A stretch of DNA of 64,000 nucleotides from Streptomyces sp. NBC_01463 (GTDB taxonomy: Bacteria; Actinomycetota; Actinomycetes; Streptomycetales; Streptomycetaceae), in NCBI GenBank assembly GCA_036227345.1, contig CP109468.1:2108001-2172000 (forward strand). Direction: 5' to 3'. A model generated the notes under the pieces. That model saw nothing but the letters and a program-made list of their open reading frames with translations, was not told the origin of the DNA and searched no databases. A program made the position numbers and the translations under genes. This document shows positions 18,712 through 27,714 of this stretch, one piece after another (within the stretch, counting starts at the first letter, position 1; every line of letters begins with the position of its first letter).

Positions 18712-19704
18712 GTGTCGCAGGAGCCGGCGGGTCCGGTGGAGTGGATGGAGCGGCACCAGATCGCGGTGTACCTGGGCGCCATGGCGGCCGGTGCCCTCGT
18801 GGGCCGGGCGGCGCCCGGAGCCGGGCCCGGTCTGGAGCACGCGATCAATCCGGTGCTCGGTGCGCTGCTGTTCGTGACGTTCCTCCAGGTCCCGGCCGCC
18901 GAGCTGCTCCGTTCCCTGCGCGACGGGCGGTTCCTGTCCGCCGCGCTGGTGGTGAACTTCGTCGTGGTGCCCCTGGTGGTCGCGGCGATGTTCGCGTTCC
19001 TGCCCGACGACAGGGCCGTCCGGCTCGGGGTCCTGCTGGTGCTGCTGTGCCCGTGCGTGGACTACGTGATCGTGTTCAGCGGGCTGGCGGGCGGCTCCGG
19101 CCGGCGGCTGCTGGCCGCGACCCCGCTGCTGCTGGTCGCGCAGATGCTGCTGCTGCCGGGGTTCCTGTACCTGTTCATGGGGGCGGACCTGGCCGGCGTC
19201 GTCGGGGCCGGTCCGTTCGCCGAGGCGTTCGCCGTGCTGATCGTCGTCCCGCTGGCGCTGGCCTGGGCGGTCCAGGCGTGGGCGGCCCGCCGTCCGGCCG
19301 GGCGGCGGGCCGCCGACGCCGCGAGCACCGCGATGGTCCCGCTGATGGCCGCCACGCTGTTCGTCGTGGTCGCCTCCCAGGTCCCCGGGCTCGGCGACGG
19401 GCTGGGCGGCATCGCGGCGGTCCTCCCGTTCTACGCCGCCTTCCTGGTCGTCATGGCCTTCGCCGGCAAGGCCGTCGCCCGGCTGTTCCGGCTGGACACC
19501 GCCGCCTCCCGGGCGGTCGTCTTCACCGGGGCGACCCGTAACTCCCTGGTCGTGCTGCCGCTGGCCCTCGCGCTGCCCGACCGGCTGTCGGCGGCCGCCG
19601 CCGTCGTGGTGACGCAGACCCTCGTCGAGGTCATCGGCATGATCGCGTACGTACGGCTCGTCCCCCGGCTGGTCCCCGGCACCGGCTCCGCCGGTGGCTC
19701 CTAA
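18712..19704 (+). CDS. Acr3/SBF-family membrane transporter
   Basis: 330-residue polytopic protein of the bile acid:sodium symporter/arsenite permease superfamily. About ten hydrophobic segments are visible, with the family motif region LLCPCVDYVIVFSGLAGG carrying cysteines near the position important for arsenite in Acr3 proteins. GTG 18712 is chosen because GAGGGAG lies upstream. An ATG-like start at 18688 would add eight residues without a ribosome site. No arsenate reductase or ArsR gene is nearby, so the substrate (arsenite, organic anion or other) is open. Confidence 0.82.
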   Translation: MSQEPAGPVEWMERHQIAVYLGAMAAGALVGRAAPGAGPGLEHAINPVLGALLFVTFLQVPAAELLRSLRDGRFLSAALVVNFVVVPLVVAAMFAFLPDDRAVRLGVLLVLLCPCVDYVIVFSGLAGGSGRRLLAATPLLLVAQMLLLPGFLYLFMGADLAGVVGAGPFAEAFAVLIVVPLALAWAVQAWAARRPAGRRAADAASTAMVPLMAATLFVVVASQVPGLGDGLGGIAAVLPFYAAFLVVMAFAGKAVARLFRLDTAASRAVVFTGATRNSLVVLPLALALPDRLSAAAAVVVTQTLVEVIGMIAYVRLVPRLVPGTGSAGGS

Positions 19705-19776
19705 GCTCGTCGACGGAGGGCCGGGAAGGCACCGAGGAAGAAGCCGAAGAAAGAACTGAAGAAGAGCGGGCGACGA

Positions 19777-19803
19777 TGTCGAGAACCGGTGACCGGCTCC
19801 GTC
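19777..19803 (+). promoter_or_regulatory. ECF42-type promoter before the YCII gene
   Basis: TGTCGA (19777-19782), 17 bp, CGTC (19800-19803), about 49 bp before the YCII start. From memory, ECF42 sigma factors recognise TGTCGA at -35 and CGA/TC at -10 upstream of DGPF (YCII) genes. The match implies that the sigma factor encoded two genes on controls its own operon. Confidence 0.65.
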
Positions 19804-19851
19804 CCCGTACTGAACGCGGCCGCAAGGGCCGCACCGGCGAGGAGGACCACC

Positions 19852-20271
19852 ATGGCGAAGTACCTGCTTCTCAAGCACTACCGCGGCGCCCCGGCAGCGG
19901 TCAACGACACCCCCATGGACCAGTGGACGCCGGAGGAGATCACGGCCCACCTGCAGTACATGAACGACTTCGCGGCCCGACTGGAGGAGTCCGGCGAGTT
20001 CGTCGGCGGCCAGGCACTGGCCCCGGAGGGCGAGTGGGTCCGCTACGACGGCGAGGGGCGGCCGCCGGTGACCGACGGGCCGTTCGCCGAGACCAAGGAC
20101 GTCATCGCCGGCTGGATGATCATCGACGTGGACAGCCATGAGCGCGCCGTCGAACTGGCCGGGGAGCTGTCGGCCGCCCCGGGGGCGGGCGGCAAGCCGA
20201 TCCACGAGTGGCTGGAGCTGCGCCCGTTCCTGGCCCCGTCGCCCACCGTCGAGGAGTGCCCCCACCGATGA
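19852..20271 (+). CDS. YCII-related (DGPF) protein, partner of ECF42
   Basis: 139-residue cytosolic protein with the YCII-related fold: KYLLLKHYRG at the N-terminus and the diagnostic VTDGPFAETKDVIAG. DGPF proteins are genomically tied to ECF42 sigma factors; their biochemical role is not established. ATG 19852 follows GAGGAGGACCACC. The stop overlaps the sigma factor ATG (ATGA), so the two are coupled. Confidence 0.92.
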   Translation: MAKYLLLKHYRGAPAAVNDTPMDQWTPEEITAHLQYMNDFAARLEESGEFVGGQALAPEGEWVRYDGEGRPPVTDGPFAETKDVIAGWMIIDVDSHERAVELAGELSAAPGAGGKPIHEWLELRPFLAPSPTVEECPHR

Positions 20272-21413
20272 ACGAGGCTCTCCTGCGGAGCCTCACGCCG
20301 AGCGTGCTCGGGATCCTCGTCCGCCGCGGTGCGGATTTCGCGGCGGCCGAGGACGCCGTGCAGGACGCTCTCGTCGAGGCGTTCCGCGTCCGGCCCGCCG
20401 AACAGCCCCGCGACCCCAAGGCCTGGCTGGTCACCGTGGCGTGGCGCAAGTTCCTCGACGCGACCCGCGCCGACACCGCACGCCGGCGGCGTGAGGACCG
20501 GGTGGAGGAGGAACCGCTGCCCGGCCCCGCGCCCGCCGCGGACGACACCCTCCAGCTGTACTTCCTGTGCGCGCACCCGTCGCTGACGCCGTCGTCCGCG
20601 GTCGCACTCACCCTGCGCGCCGTCGGCGGGCTCACCACCCGCCAGATCGCGGCGGCCTATCTGGTGCCCGAGCCGACCATGGCGCAGCGCATCAGCCGGG
20701 CCAAGCGGACCGTCTCCGACGTGCGGTTCGACCGGCCGGGCGATGTCTCGACCGTGCTGCGCGTCCTCTATCTGGTCTTCAACGAGGGCTACTCCGGCGA
20801 CGTCGACCTCGCCGCCGAGGCCATCCGGCTCACCCGGCAGCTCGCGGCCGCGATCGACCATCCCGAGGTGGCGGGGCTGCTCGCGCTGATGCTGCTCCAC
20901 CACGCCCGGCGCGCGGCGCGGACCGCGCCCGACGGCAGTCTGGTGCCGCTCGCCGAGCAGGACCGCGGCCGGTGGGACACCGTGTCGATCGCCGAGGGGA
21001 TCGGCATCCTCCAGGCGGCCCTGGCCCGTGACCGGCTGGGCGAGTTCCAGGCCCAGGCAGCCATCGCGGCACTCCACGCCGACGCGCGCAGCACCGGGGA
21101 GACCGACTGGGTGCAGATCGTCGAGTGGTACGACGAGCTCGCCCGCCTGACCGACAGCCCGGTCGTCCGGCTCAACCGCGCGGTCGCCGTCGGGGAGGCC
21201 GACGGGCCGCGCGCCGGCCTGGCGGCGCTCGCCGCGGTCGACCCCGCGCTGCCGCGCCACACCGCGGTGGCGGCGTACCTCCACGAGCGCGACGGCGACC
21301 TGCCGAGGGCGGCCCGGCTGTACGCCGAGGCGGCCCACCAGGCGTCCAACGTCGCCGAGCGCGACCACCTGACACGCGAGGCCGCCCGGCTCAACGCCCG
21401 GCTCCGCCGCTGA
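20268..21413 (+). CDS. ECF42-family RNA polymerase sigma factor
   Basis: 381-residue sigma factor. The N-terminal part has region 2 (FAAAEDAVQDALVEAFRV ... PKAWLVTVAWRKFLD) and region 4 (LTTRQIAAAYLVPEPTMAQRISRAKR). After this comes an extra helical C-terminal extension of about 200 residues (FNEGYSGDVDLAAEAIRL ... EWYDELARLTDSPVVRLNRAVAVGE), characteristic of ECF42 and similar to TPR helices. ECF42 systems lack a classical anti-sigma factor and the extension is thought to regulate activity. It is translationally coupled to the YCII gene and probably autoregulated through the promoter at 19777. Confidence 0.93.
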   Translation: MNEALLRSLTPSVLGILVRRGADFAAAEDAVQDALVEAFRVRPAEQPRDPKAWLVTVAWRKFLDATRADTARRRREDRVEEEPLPGPAPAADDTLQLYFLCAHPSLTPSSAVALTLRAVGGLTTRQIAAAYLVPEPTMAQRISRAKRTVSDVRFDRPGDVSTVLRVLYLVFNEGYSGDVDLAAEAIRLTRQLAAAIDHPEVAGLLALMLLHHARRAARTAPDGSLVPLAEQDRGRWDTVSIAEGIGILQAALARDRLGEFQAQAAIAALHADARSTGETDWVQIVEWYDELARLTDSPVVRLNRAVAVGEADGPRAGLAALAAVDPALPRHTAVAAYLHERDGDLPRAARLYAEAAHQASNVAERDHLTREAARLNARLRR

Positions 21414-21439
21414 CGGATCGCACCGGACCGCCGGCCGTC

Positions 21440-22552
21440 CTACGCCACCACGCCTCGTGCGGCGAGCAGTCCGGCGACCCGGTCCAGGGGCAGCGCCGGG
21501 ACGTGGTGGCCGGCCCGGCCGGTCATCGAGTGCGCGCCGGTGAGCACATTGAGGACGGCCTCCTCCACCGACTCGACCACCGCGCCGTAGAAGGCGTCCA
21601 TCCGCCCCCACGGCACGAAGCGCAGCGACTCGTACGGGGCGCTGCCGTCGTTCTCCGGGAAGGTGCTGGTCAGGGCGCCCGCGTTGGCGGTGGAAAAGGC
21701 CAGGAAGATGTCGCCGGAGAAATGGCTCCCGGTGGTGCCGGTGCGGGCGAGGCCGAGGGTGGCCCGCCGGGCCAGCGCCTTGCACTGGCCGGGCAGCAGG
21801 GGTGCGTCGGTGGCCACGACGACGATCACCGAGCCCGCCCCGGGCGGGACTTGGGGTTCACCTTCGGGCACCGGGGCGGGCGCGACGGGCAGTTCGCGGC
21901 CCACCGGCACGCCGGCCACCACCAGTTCGCGCCGTGCGCCGAAGTTGGCCTGCACGAAGGCGCCGACGGTATAGCGGTCCTCGCCGTACTCCACCACCCG
22001 CGAGGCCGTGCCCGAGCCGCCCTTGAAGCCGTAGCAGCGCATGCCCGTACCGCCGCCGACGCAGCCCTCCTCGACCGGACCGGTGGCGGCCGCCTCGATG
22101 GCGTCCGCCGCGTGGCGGGGCTCCACGGCCGTGCCGTGGATGTCGTTGAGGTGGCCGTCCCAGGTCTCGGTGACCACGGGCAGCAGCCATTCGGGCGCCA
22201 TGCCGCGGCAGTTGGCCCGTACCCACTCGATGACACCGCGGTGCACCGGGCCGACCGCGTAGGTGTTGGTGATGAGCACCGGCACCGCGAGCGCGCCGCT
22301 CTCCTCGATCCAGGCGGTGCCGGTCATCTCGCCGTTGCCGTTGAACGAGTGCCAGCCGGCCGCGCACGGGGTGCCCACGCCGTCCCGGCCGCGCGGCAGG
22401 AGCGCGGTCACTCCGGTGCGTACGTCGTCGCCCTCGCACAGGGTCACGTACCCGACCTCGACACCGGGGACGTCCGTGATCGCGTTCCACGGACCGGGTT
22501 CGCCGGTCAGGGGGATGCCCGACTCCCGTGCCCTCATGCGGCTGTCGTCCAC
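21440..22552 (-). CDS. P1 family peptidase (DmpA/aminopeptidase-esterase)
   Basis: 370-residue N-terminal nucleophile hydrolase precursor of the DmpA family, which cleaves itself before a serine and then acts as an aminopeptidase or amidase on small peptides. The expected self-cleavage site is Gly240-Ser241 in GAGSVIVVVATDAPLLP. Other family motifs are NAITDVPGVEVGY, GTPCAAGWHSFNGNGEM and EGCVGGGTGM. It converges on the sigma factor gene with a 26-bp gap and lies 113 bp downstream of the MFS gene on the same strand. No signal peptide. Confidence 0.92.
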   Translation of the reverse strand: MDDSRMRARESGIPLTGEPGPWNAITDVPGVEVGYVTLCEGDDVRTGVTALLPRGRDGVGTPCAAGWHSFNGNGEMTGTAWIEESGALAVPVLITNTYAVGPVHRGVIEWVRANCRGMAPEWLLPVVTETWDGHLNDIHGTAVEPRHAADAIEAAATGPVEEGCVGGGTGMRCYGFKGGSGTASRVVEYGEDRYTVGAFVQANFGARRELVVAGVPVGRELPVAPAPVPEGEPQVPPGAGSVIVVVATDAPLLPGQCKALARRATLGLARTGTTGSHFSGDIFLAFSTANAGALTSTFPENDGSAPYESLRFVPWGRMDAFYGAVVESVEEAVLNVLTGAHSMTGRAGHHVPALPLDRVAGLLAARGVVA

Positions 22553-22665
22553 CGGTTCCTCCCGCGCGCCCTCGTCGGTCGTCCGGCAGAGCGTACGGGA
22601 GGCCCGTGGTCACGGACAGGGCACGGTGTGACCGCGCGACGGGGTGCCGGAGCCGCCGCGGTCCT

Positions 22666-23973
22666 TCAGTGCTTGCCGCTCCCGGCCGGTTCGGCGGTGA
22701 CCTCGCCGTGGCTCAGCCAGGGCCGGGCGAGCAGGACCAGGGCGACGCCCGCCAGGGCCAGCGAGATGACGATGACGGCCGCCATGGGGGTCGCGCTGTC
22801 CTCGCCGAAGAGGCCGACGAGCGGTGAGGCCACGGCGCCGAAGAGGAACTGGAGGCCGCCGATGAGCGCCGACGCCGCACCCGGTGCGCCGCGGCCCAGG
22901 TTCTGGCCGATGCTCATCGTCGAGGGGAAGATCACCGCGATGCCGGAGATGGCGACGAAGAGGCAGATCCAGGTGACGGCCAGGTGCTCCCCCGTCAGCG
23001 CGGGCAGGACCAGCAGCGCGACGGCCCCGGTGCCCGAGACGGCGAGCCCCGCGATCAGGAGCGTGTTCAGCCGGACCCGTACGGAGAGCCGCGCGAAGGT
23101 GACTCCGGCGATCAGCATGCCCACGGCGTTCGACGCGAAGATCAGCGAGTAGCCGGTGGCCGATACGCCGTGCACGTTCTGGAAGACGAAGCTGGAGCCG
23201 CTGATGTAGGCGAACAGTGCCGCCGAGGTGAAGCCGAGCACGAGGACGTACCCCATGAAGGCGCGGTGGCCGAGCAGCGTGCCCATGGTGCGGAAGGTGC
23301 CCACGAGGCCTCCGCTGTGCCGGCGTTCGGGCGGCAGCGTCTCGGGGACCTTCTTCAGTACGGCGATCAGCAGCAGCGCGCCGAGGACTGCGAGGACGAC
23401 GAAGACGGCACGCCAGGTCGACAGCGACAGGACCGCGCCACCGACGACGGGGGCGGCGATCGGCGCGATGCCGAGGATCTGGGAGAGCAGCGCGAAGTAG
23501 CGGGGTACGTCCGCTCCGCGGAAGCAGTCGGTGATCACCGCGCGGGCGAGCACCATGCCGGCCGCGCCCGCGAATCCCTGGAGGAAGCGGGCCGCGGTGA
23601 GCAGTTCGACGTTCGGCGCGACGGCACACAGCAGGGAGAAGAGGACGAAGCCCGCCGCTCCGGAGAGCAGGAGCCGGCGACGGCCCCAGCCGTCGCTCAT
23701 CGGGCCGATCAGCAGCTGGCCCACCACCATGCCGACCAGGAACGCGGTCAGGGTGAGCTGCACGGCCGAACTGCTCGCGTGCAGCGTTTCCCCCATGGAG
23801 GGGAAACCGGGCACGTACATGTCGGTGGCGAGCGGGGCCACGGCGGTCAGCGCACCCAGCACGGCGATCAGGGCGGAGACCTGCCCCGGCGACACGGGCG
23901 GGGCGGACGGGGCCGGCCGGGCCCGGGCAGCCCGGGACGCCGCCTCGTCGGAGGCGGAGGAAGGAGATAGCAT
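22666..23973 (-). CDS. MFS drug efflux transporter (Bcr/CflA family)
   Basis: 435-residue major facilitator with about 12 helices. Visible: the TDMYVPGFP loop after helix 1 and the conserved MFS loop GPMSDGWGRRRLLLSG between helices 2 and 3, both typical of the Bcr/CflA drug:H+ antiporters. An Ala/Pro-rich cytosolic N-terminus of about 30 residues precedes helix 1. It is transcribed divergently from a MarR regulator, with the repeat-rich operator region between them, so repression by that MarR protein with ligand induction is likely. Confidence 0.92.
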   Translation of the reverse strand: MLSPSSASDEAASRAARARPAPSAPPVSPGQVSALIAVLGALTAVAPLATDMYVPGFPSMGETLHASSSAVQLTLTAFLVGMVVGQLLIGPMSDGWGRRRLLLSGAAGFVLFSLLCAVAPNVELLTAARFLQGFAGAAGMVLARAVITDCFRGADVPRYFALLSQILGIAPIAAPVVGGAVLSLSTWRAVFVVLAVLGALLLIAVLKKVPETLPPERRHSGGLVGTFRTMGTLLGHRAFMGYVLVLGFTSAALFAYISGSSFVFQNVHGVSATGYSLIFASNAVGMLIAGVTFARLSVRVRLNTLLIAGLAVSGTGAVALLVLPALTGEHLAVTWICLFVAISGIAVIFPSTMSIGQNLGRGAPGAASALIGGLQFLFGAVASPLVGLFGEDSATPMAAVIVISLALAGVALVLLARPWLSHGEVTAEPAGSGKH

Positions 23974-23981
23974 GAGGAAAA

Positions 23982-24006
23982 GGTAACCGATGGTTCACTG
24001 GTTAAC
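23982..24006. promoter_or_regulatory. Operator-like repeats between MFS and MarR genes
   Basis: TAACC (23984-23988) and GGTTA (24000-24004) are inverted around an 11-bp centre that itself contains GGTTC. AACC-GAT-GGTT (23985-23995) is a second, nested inverted repeat. The block sits between the divergent starts (23973 and 24019), as expected for a MarR operator controlling both genes. Confidence 0.5.
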
Positions 24007-24018
24007 AAAGGAGTGCTG

Positions 24019-24558
24019 GTGCAGTCCCATCCCGATGGTGTCCGCGACGACTGGGTCCGCCACAATGCCGGGCTCGACGCCTCCGCCATGGAGGTCGTGG
24101 CCCTCGTCAAGCAGGTGTCCGCGCTCTTCGAGCGCGCGGTGGAGCCGCTCTACGAGGGCGCTCCGCTCACCGCACCCGAGGCCGACCTGCTCATTCCGCT
24201 GCGGTACGCGACGGAGCCGGCCATCGCCCGCCGGCTGGCCGACAACATGGGAATGTCACGTGCCGGGGTCAGCAAGACGCTGGCCAAGCTGGAGAAGCGC
24301 GGTCACATCGAACGCACTCCGAACCCCGCCGACCGGCGCGCCGCGCTCGTGACGATCACCGATTCGGGGAAGCGGGCGATCGACCAGATCTTCCCGCGCC
24401 AGGTCACCACCGAGGCCGAACTGCTGTCCGGGCTCGGTGAGGACCGGACGAAGGTGGTGGAGGCCCTCGCCCTGCTCGCCCGGGTGATGGAGGACGGACT
24501 GGCGCACCGGCACGGCAGAGGCCTGGGCCTCGGCCTCTCCAACATCCGTGGTACCTAG
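24019..24558 (+). CDS. MarR family transcriptional regulator
   Basis: 179-residue winged-helix repressor. DNA-binding region about 65-125: ATEPAIARRLADNMGMSRAGVSKTLAKLEKRGHIER, then the wing PNPADRRAALVTITDSG. GTG 24019 is preferred because AAAGGAG ends five bases upstream. GTG 24013 overlaps that ribosome site. Divergent from the MFS transporter, which it probably represses. The ligand is unknown. Confidence 0.9.
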   Translation: MQSHPDGVRDDWVRHNAGLDASAMEVVALVKQVSALFERAVEPLYEGAPLTAPEADLLIPLRYATEPAIARRLADNMGMSRAGVSKTLAKLEKRGHIERTPNPADRRAALVTITDSGKRAIDQIFPRQVTTEAELLSGLGEDRTKVVEALALLARVMEDGLAHRHGRGLGLGLSNIRGT

Positions 24559-24624
24559 GGCCTTTGACCTGCCGTCCGGACCGTGCGGCGCTTCGTTGTC
24601 AGAGCCGTGTGCTGAACTTTCCTC

Positions 24625-26700
24625 ATGGTGATCACAGGGGCGACGGAACCAGCAGCGGCAGGGCCGGGAGGCGACGGCCCGGCGCCGGCGTCGGAGGCCG
24701 GGCTCACCGATCGGAGCCGCGGCGTGCACTGGGCCCCGTTCAGTGCGGTCGAGCGCTCCGCCGTGGCCGCCATCGATCTCTTGCGGCGCCTGGCGGCGGA
24801 CGGGAGCGGGGTGCCGGCCCCGGCACCCCGGGATCCGGAGGTCGTCCGGTTCCTCGGCGGCACACACAGCACCCACTGGCCGCGGGCGACGGGGTGCCCG
24901 GACTGGCTGGTCGCGTCCTGGCTGGACTGCGGATTTCCCGAGAACGCGCCGCGCGGCCCCCGCCCGGTGCCGGTGTCCGGCCGGGCGGAGGTCCTGGAGC
25001 GGCTGCGCGGCGACACGGACGCCGCGAGCCGCGGCCTGCCGCGCCACCGCAGTGCCTCGAACATCGCCACCTGGCTGTCCCCGTTCTACCTGGGCGGCGT
25101 CGTCACGGCCGCCGACATCCTGGAGGTGCTGCCGGCCCGTCTGTCGATGCCGGTCCGGGTGCGGTGGCAGCCGAGCCGCGTCCGTCACGCCTTCGAGGAC
25201 GCGCTGCGGACCCTGCTGGCCGACGCGCTGGGCACCGACCGGCGGGCCTGGCTCCGGCTTCTGACGGCGGCGGAGCGGACGTGCCGCCCCGCATCGGACC
25301 GGCCGGACATCACCTGGCCCCAACTGGTCGAACTGGCCGGGTCCGTCGAGCCCGATCCCGGCTCGCTGCTGCCGGCCCGTGAGCTGGAGAACGAGTGGAT
25401 GTTCTCGCGCCGCAGCCGCAACCGGACGGCGGCGGACGAACTGTTCGACGCGACGTGGTGGTGGCCGGCCGGTGAGGTGCTGCGGCGGGCCGACAGTGCC
25501 GTCCTCGGGCTCGTCATGCCCGCGCTGCCCGCCGGCACGGGCGTGCTGCTCGCCCAGTACGTGGTCGCCGTGCGCCACGGCACCCCGCCGGGGGTGCTGC
25601 GTCATCTCGTGGCCGTCGGCGACCGCGACGCGCTGCTCGTCCTGGCCCGCAGCGTGGACATGGACGAGCGGACCGCCCTGCCCCTGCTGGCGCCGAAGGA
25701 TCAGGAGATCCATCTGAGGGTGGTGAACACCTGGGCCGGCGTGGGTCCGGATCAGCGGCGGGAGGCCCTCACCGACCCCGCGGTGGATCTCGCCCCGCGG
25801 GCGGCGGAGATCTCCTCCCTCGTCCATCACGAATGCCTCCAGGCGCGTGAACCGGAACTGATCGAGGCGGCGTTCGGCGGGCCCGGCCAGAAGAGGTTCA
25901 AGGCCCAGGAACACCTGACGGGCTGCCTGGCGCTGCTGCGGGCGGGCGGTCCGGCCCGGCTGACCGCGCTCCTGGCCACCGGCCGGGTCTCCCCCGCCGT
26001 CACCCGTATCTGCACCAAGGCGCTGACGGCCTCCGACCCCGGGGCCGCGCTCCGTGCGCGTGCGCAGCGGGAGTTCACCACGCCGAAGCTGGCCGCCCGG
26101 CTGCGCCGGGTGGGCCGGAGCTCGGGTCCCACGGACACGGCGCAGCTGATGCGGCTCTTCGACGACTGGGAGACCGACTGGCCGGAGCTGGAGTCGGAAC
26201 ACGCCCGCGAGCCCTTCGAGCACTGGCCCCAGATCGTCAACCGCATGTCGACTCCCCGGGAGGTGCTGGCCCGGCATGCCGGGGCGGCAGCGCGTGACCG
26301 CCGCCACCGGACCGTGTGCCGGAGCGAGGACCCGGTGGTCGCGCGCGGGATCCTGCGGTCCGGGATCAGCTACGGGAGCACGCCTGACGGCGCCATCGAC
26401 CAGCTGGACCGGATGCTGGAGGAGGGCTCGGTCACCGCCGACGACCTGATATCCGTCGCCGGACAGGGCCCGTGCGTCCTGCAGTACCTCGGCGACGCCC
26501 GCCATCGGACGGACGCCCCGCGGGCGGTGGCCAAGGCGGTGGCGAAGGTGGCGGAGCTGGTCCACGAGCACCTGCCGGTGGACGACGAAGCCGCCTGGCA
26601 CCGGCTGTACGCACGGCTCGGCGCCCAGTCCCCGCATCCGCTCCAGGAAGGCACGATCGAGGCGCTGCTGACGGCCGGGGCCGACGACCGGCGGCCGTAG
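24625..26700 (+). CDS. Large hypothetical protein, no recognised domain
   Basis: 691-residue soluble protein of unknown family. It is rich in Ala, Arg, Leu and Trp, with many amphipathic helical stretches (for example EELIEAAFG-like segments near 400-430 and ALLRAGGPARLTALLATGR), suggesting a HEAT/TPR-like all-alpha solenoid. No signal peptide, membrane segment, nucleotide-binding loop or catalytic motif was found. Tryptophan-rich spots (DATWWWPAGE, DWETDWPELE) stand out. Third-position GC is very high, confirming coding. It is monocistronic: MarR gene upstream, small membrane protein gene downstream. Confidence 0.8.
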   Translation: MVITGATEPAAAGPGGDGPAPASEAGLTDRSRGVHWAPFSAVERSAVAAIDLLRRLAADGSGVPAPAPRDPEVVRFLGGTHSTHWPRATGCPDWLVASWLDCGFPENAPRGPRPVPVSGRAEVLERLRGDTDAASRGLPRHRSASNIATWLSPFYLGGVVTAADILEVLPARLSMPVRVRWQPSRVRHAFEDALRTLLADALGTDRRAWLRLLTAAERTCRPASDRPDITWPQLVELAGSVEPDPGSLLPARELENEWMFSRRSRNRTAADELFDATWWWPAGEVLRRADSAVLGLVMPALPAGTGVLLAQYVVAVRHGTPPGVLRHLVAVGDRDALLVLARSVDMDERTALPLLAPKDQEIHLRVVNTWAGVGPDQRREALTDPAVDLAPRAAEISSLVHHECLQAREPELIEAAFGGPGQKRFKAQEHLTGCLALLRAGGPARLTALLATGRVSPAVTRICTKALTASDPGAALRARAQREFTTPKLAARLRRVGRSSGPTDTAQLMRLFDDWETDWPELESEHAREPFEHWPQIVNRMSTPREVLARHAGAAARDRRHRTVCRSEDPVVARGILRSGISYGSTPDGAIDQLDRMLEEGSVTADDLISVAGQGPCVLQYLGDARHRTDAPRAVAKAVAKVAELVHEHLPVDDEAAWHRLYARLGAQSPHPLQEGTIEALLTAGADDRRP

Positions 26701-26817
26701 CGATCCGGCCGGGCCGGCAGCCGACGGGGCGTCACCCGTACGGCCCGCGCCCGGTCGCCGTCGCCCGGGGGCCGTCCGACGATCGGAATTCGGTCGATCG
26801 AGGGGAGAGGTCCGGTC

Positions 26818-27327
26818 ATGGACCCACAGGACGGTTACGAGTGGCGGACGCAGCAGACCCGGCAGACCGGGTACGTCCCGTCGCAGCACACGCCCCCGCA
26901 CCGGCGGCCCCGTGTCGATGCCGGGCGGCTGTGGGCGGGCGGCGCCATGACCGCGCTCGTCGCCGCGCTCACCGCCGTCGTCGGGCTGCTGCTGATCCGG
27001 GGTGTGCTGGGGATCCCGGTCTTCGCGCCCGAGGGTGACGGGGCGATGGGTGACGCGTCGACGGGGGTGCTGGCCATGGGGGCGGCGCTCGCCGCCCTGG
27101 TGGCCACGGCGCTGCTGCACCTGCTGATGCTGGCGACACCGCAGCCGGGCACGTTCTTCGTCTGGATCGTCACGCTCGCCACCGCCGTGATGGTGCTGCT
27201 GCCCTTCACCACGTCCGCCCCGCTGGACGCCAGGATCGGCTCGGCCGCGCTGTACCTCGTCATCGGGATCGCGATCGGTTCGCTCCTGTCCGCGGCCGGC
27301 CGCAGCGCCGCACGCCAGGAGTTCTGA
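26818..27327 (+). CDS. Small four-helix membrane protein (DUF6069-like)
   Basis: 169-residue protein with a polar N-terminal tail of about 35 residues (DPQDGYEWRTQQTRQTGY), then four hydrophobic segments (about 40-64, 86-108, 116-132 and 142-160). Topology and sequence resemble DUF6069 family membrane proteins of Streptomyces (recalled, not searched). ATG 26818 follows GAGGGGAGAGG. Function unknown. Confidence 0.78.
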   Translation: MDPQDGYEWRTQQTRQTGYVPSQHTPPHRRPRVDAGRLWAGGAMTALVAALTAVVGLLLIRGVLGIPVFAPEGDGAMGDASTGVLAMGAALAALVATALLHLLMLATPQPGTFFVWIVTLATAVMVLLPFTTSAPLDARIGSAALYLVIGIAIGSLLSAAGRSAARQEF

Positions 27328-27355
27328 CCGGCCCGGGAGGGGCTCAACGGGCCGG
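27328..27355. terminator. Bidirectional hairpin between DUF6069-like gene and mnhG
   Basis: Perfect 8-bp stem, CCGGCCCG / CGGGCCGG, with a 12-nt loop. It fills the 33-bp convergent gap and would end both transcripts. Confidence 0.65.
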
Positions 27356-27360
27356 CGCGG

Positions 27361-27714
27361 TCAGCCCTCCTCGGTGAGCTGTTCGTCCAGTTCGTCGAAG
27401 AGCAGCTCGCCGTGGTCGATCTGGCCGGTCCGGTACGCGGAGCGCGCGACCAGGTGCGCGGCCACCGGACCGGTCATCAGCTGGAAGAAGCCGATCAGCG
27501 CCAGCGTCGCGAGGTCCATGCCGCTGCGCAGCCGGAGTGCGACCCCGGCCAGCACGAGCAGCATGCCGAGGGACTGCGGCTTGGTCGCCGCGTGGCTGCG
27601 GGACAGGACGTCCGGCAGCCGCAGCATGCCGATCACGCCGAGCAGGCAGATCGCCGCCCCGGTCAACAGCAGGACCGCGCCCGCCGTGTCGACGATCTGG
27701 AGCCAGAGACTCAT
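27361..27714 (-). CDS. mnhG: Mrp antiporter subunit G
   Basis: 117-residue MnhG/MrpG subunit with three membrane segments (about 10-32, 40-60 and 66-88) and the family motif MLRLPDVLSRSHAATKPQSLG. Last gene of the Mrp operon. ATG 27714 overlaps the mnhF stop (ATGA). Mrp complexes exchange cytosolic Na+ (or K+) for protons and all small subunits are needed for activity. Confidence 0.95.
   Translation of the reverse strand: MSLWLQIVDTAGAVLLLTGAAICLLGVIGMLRLPDVLSRSHAATKPQSLGMLLVLAGVALRLRSGMDLATLALIGFFQLMTGPVAAHLVARSAYRTGQIDHGELLFDELDEQLTEEG

Noticed and set aside
24256..27120. A 954-codon minus-strand frame spanning three plus-strand genes
   Set aside because: It crosses gene boundaries and is low in complexity. 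The plus-strand genes show MarR and membrane protein features.
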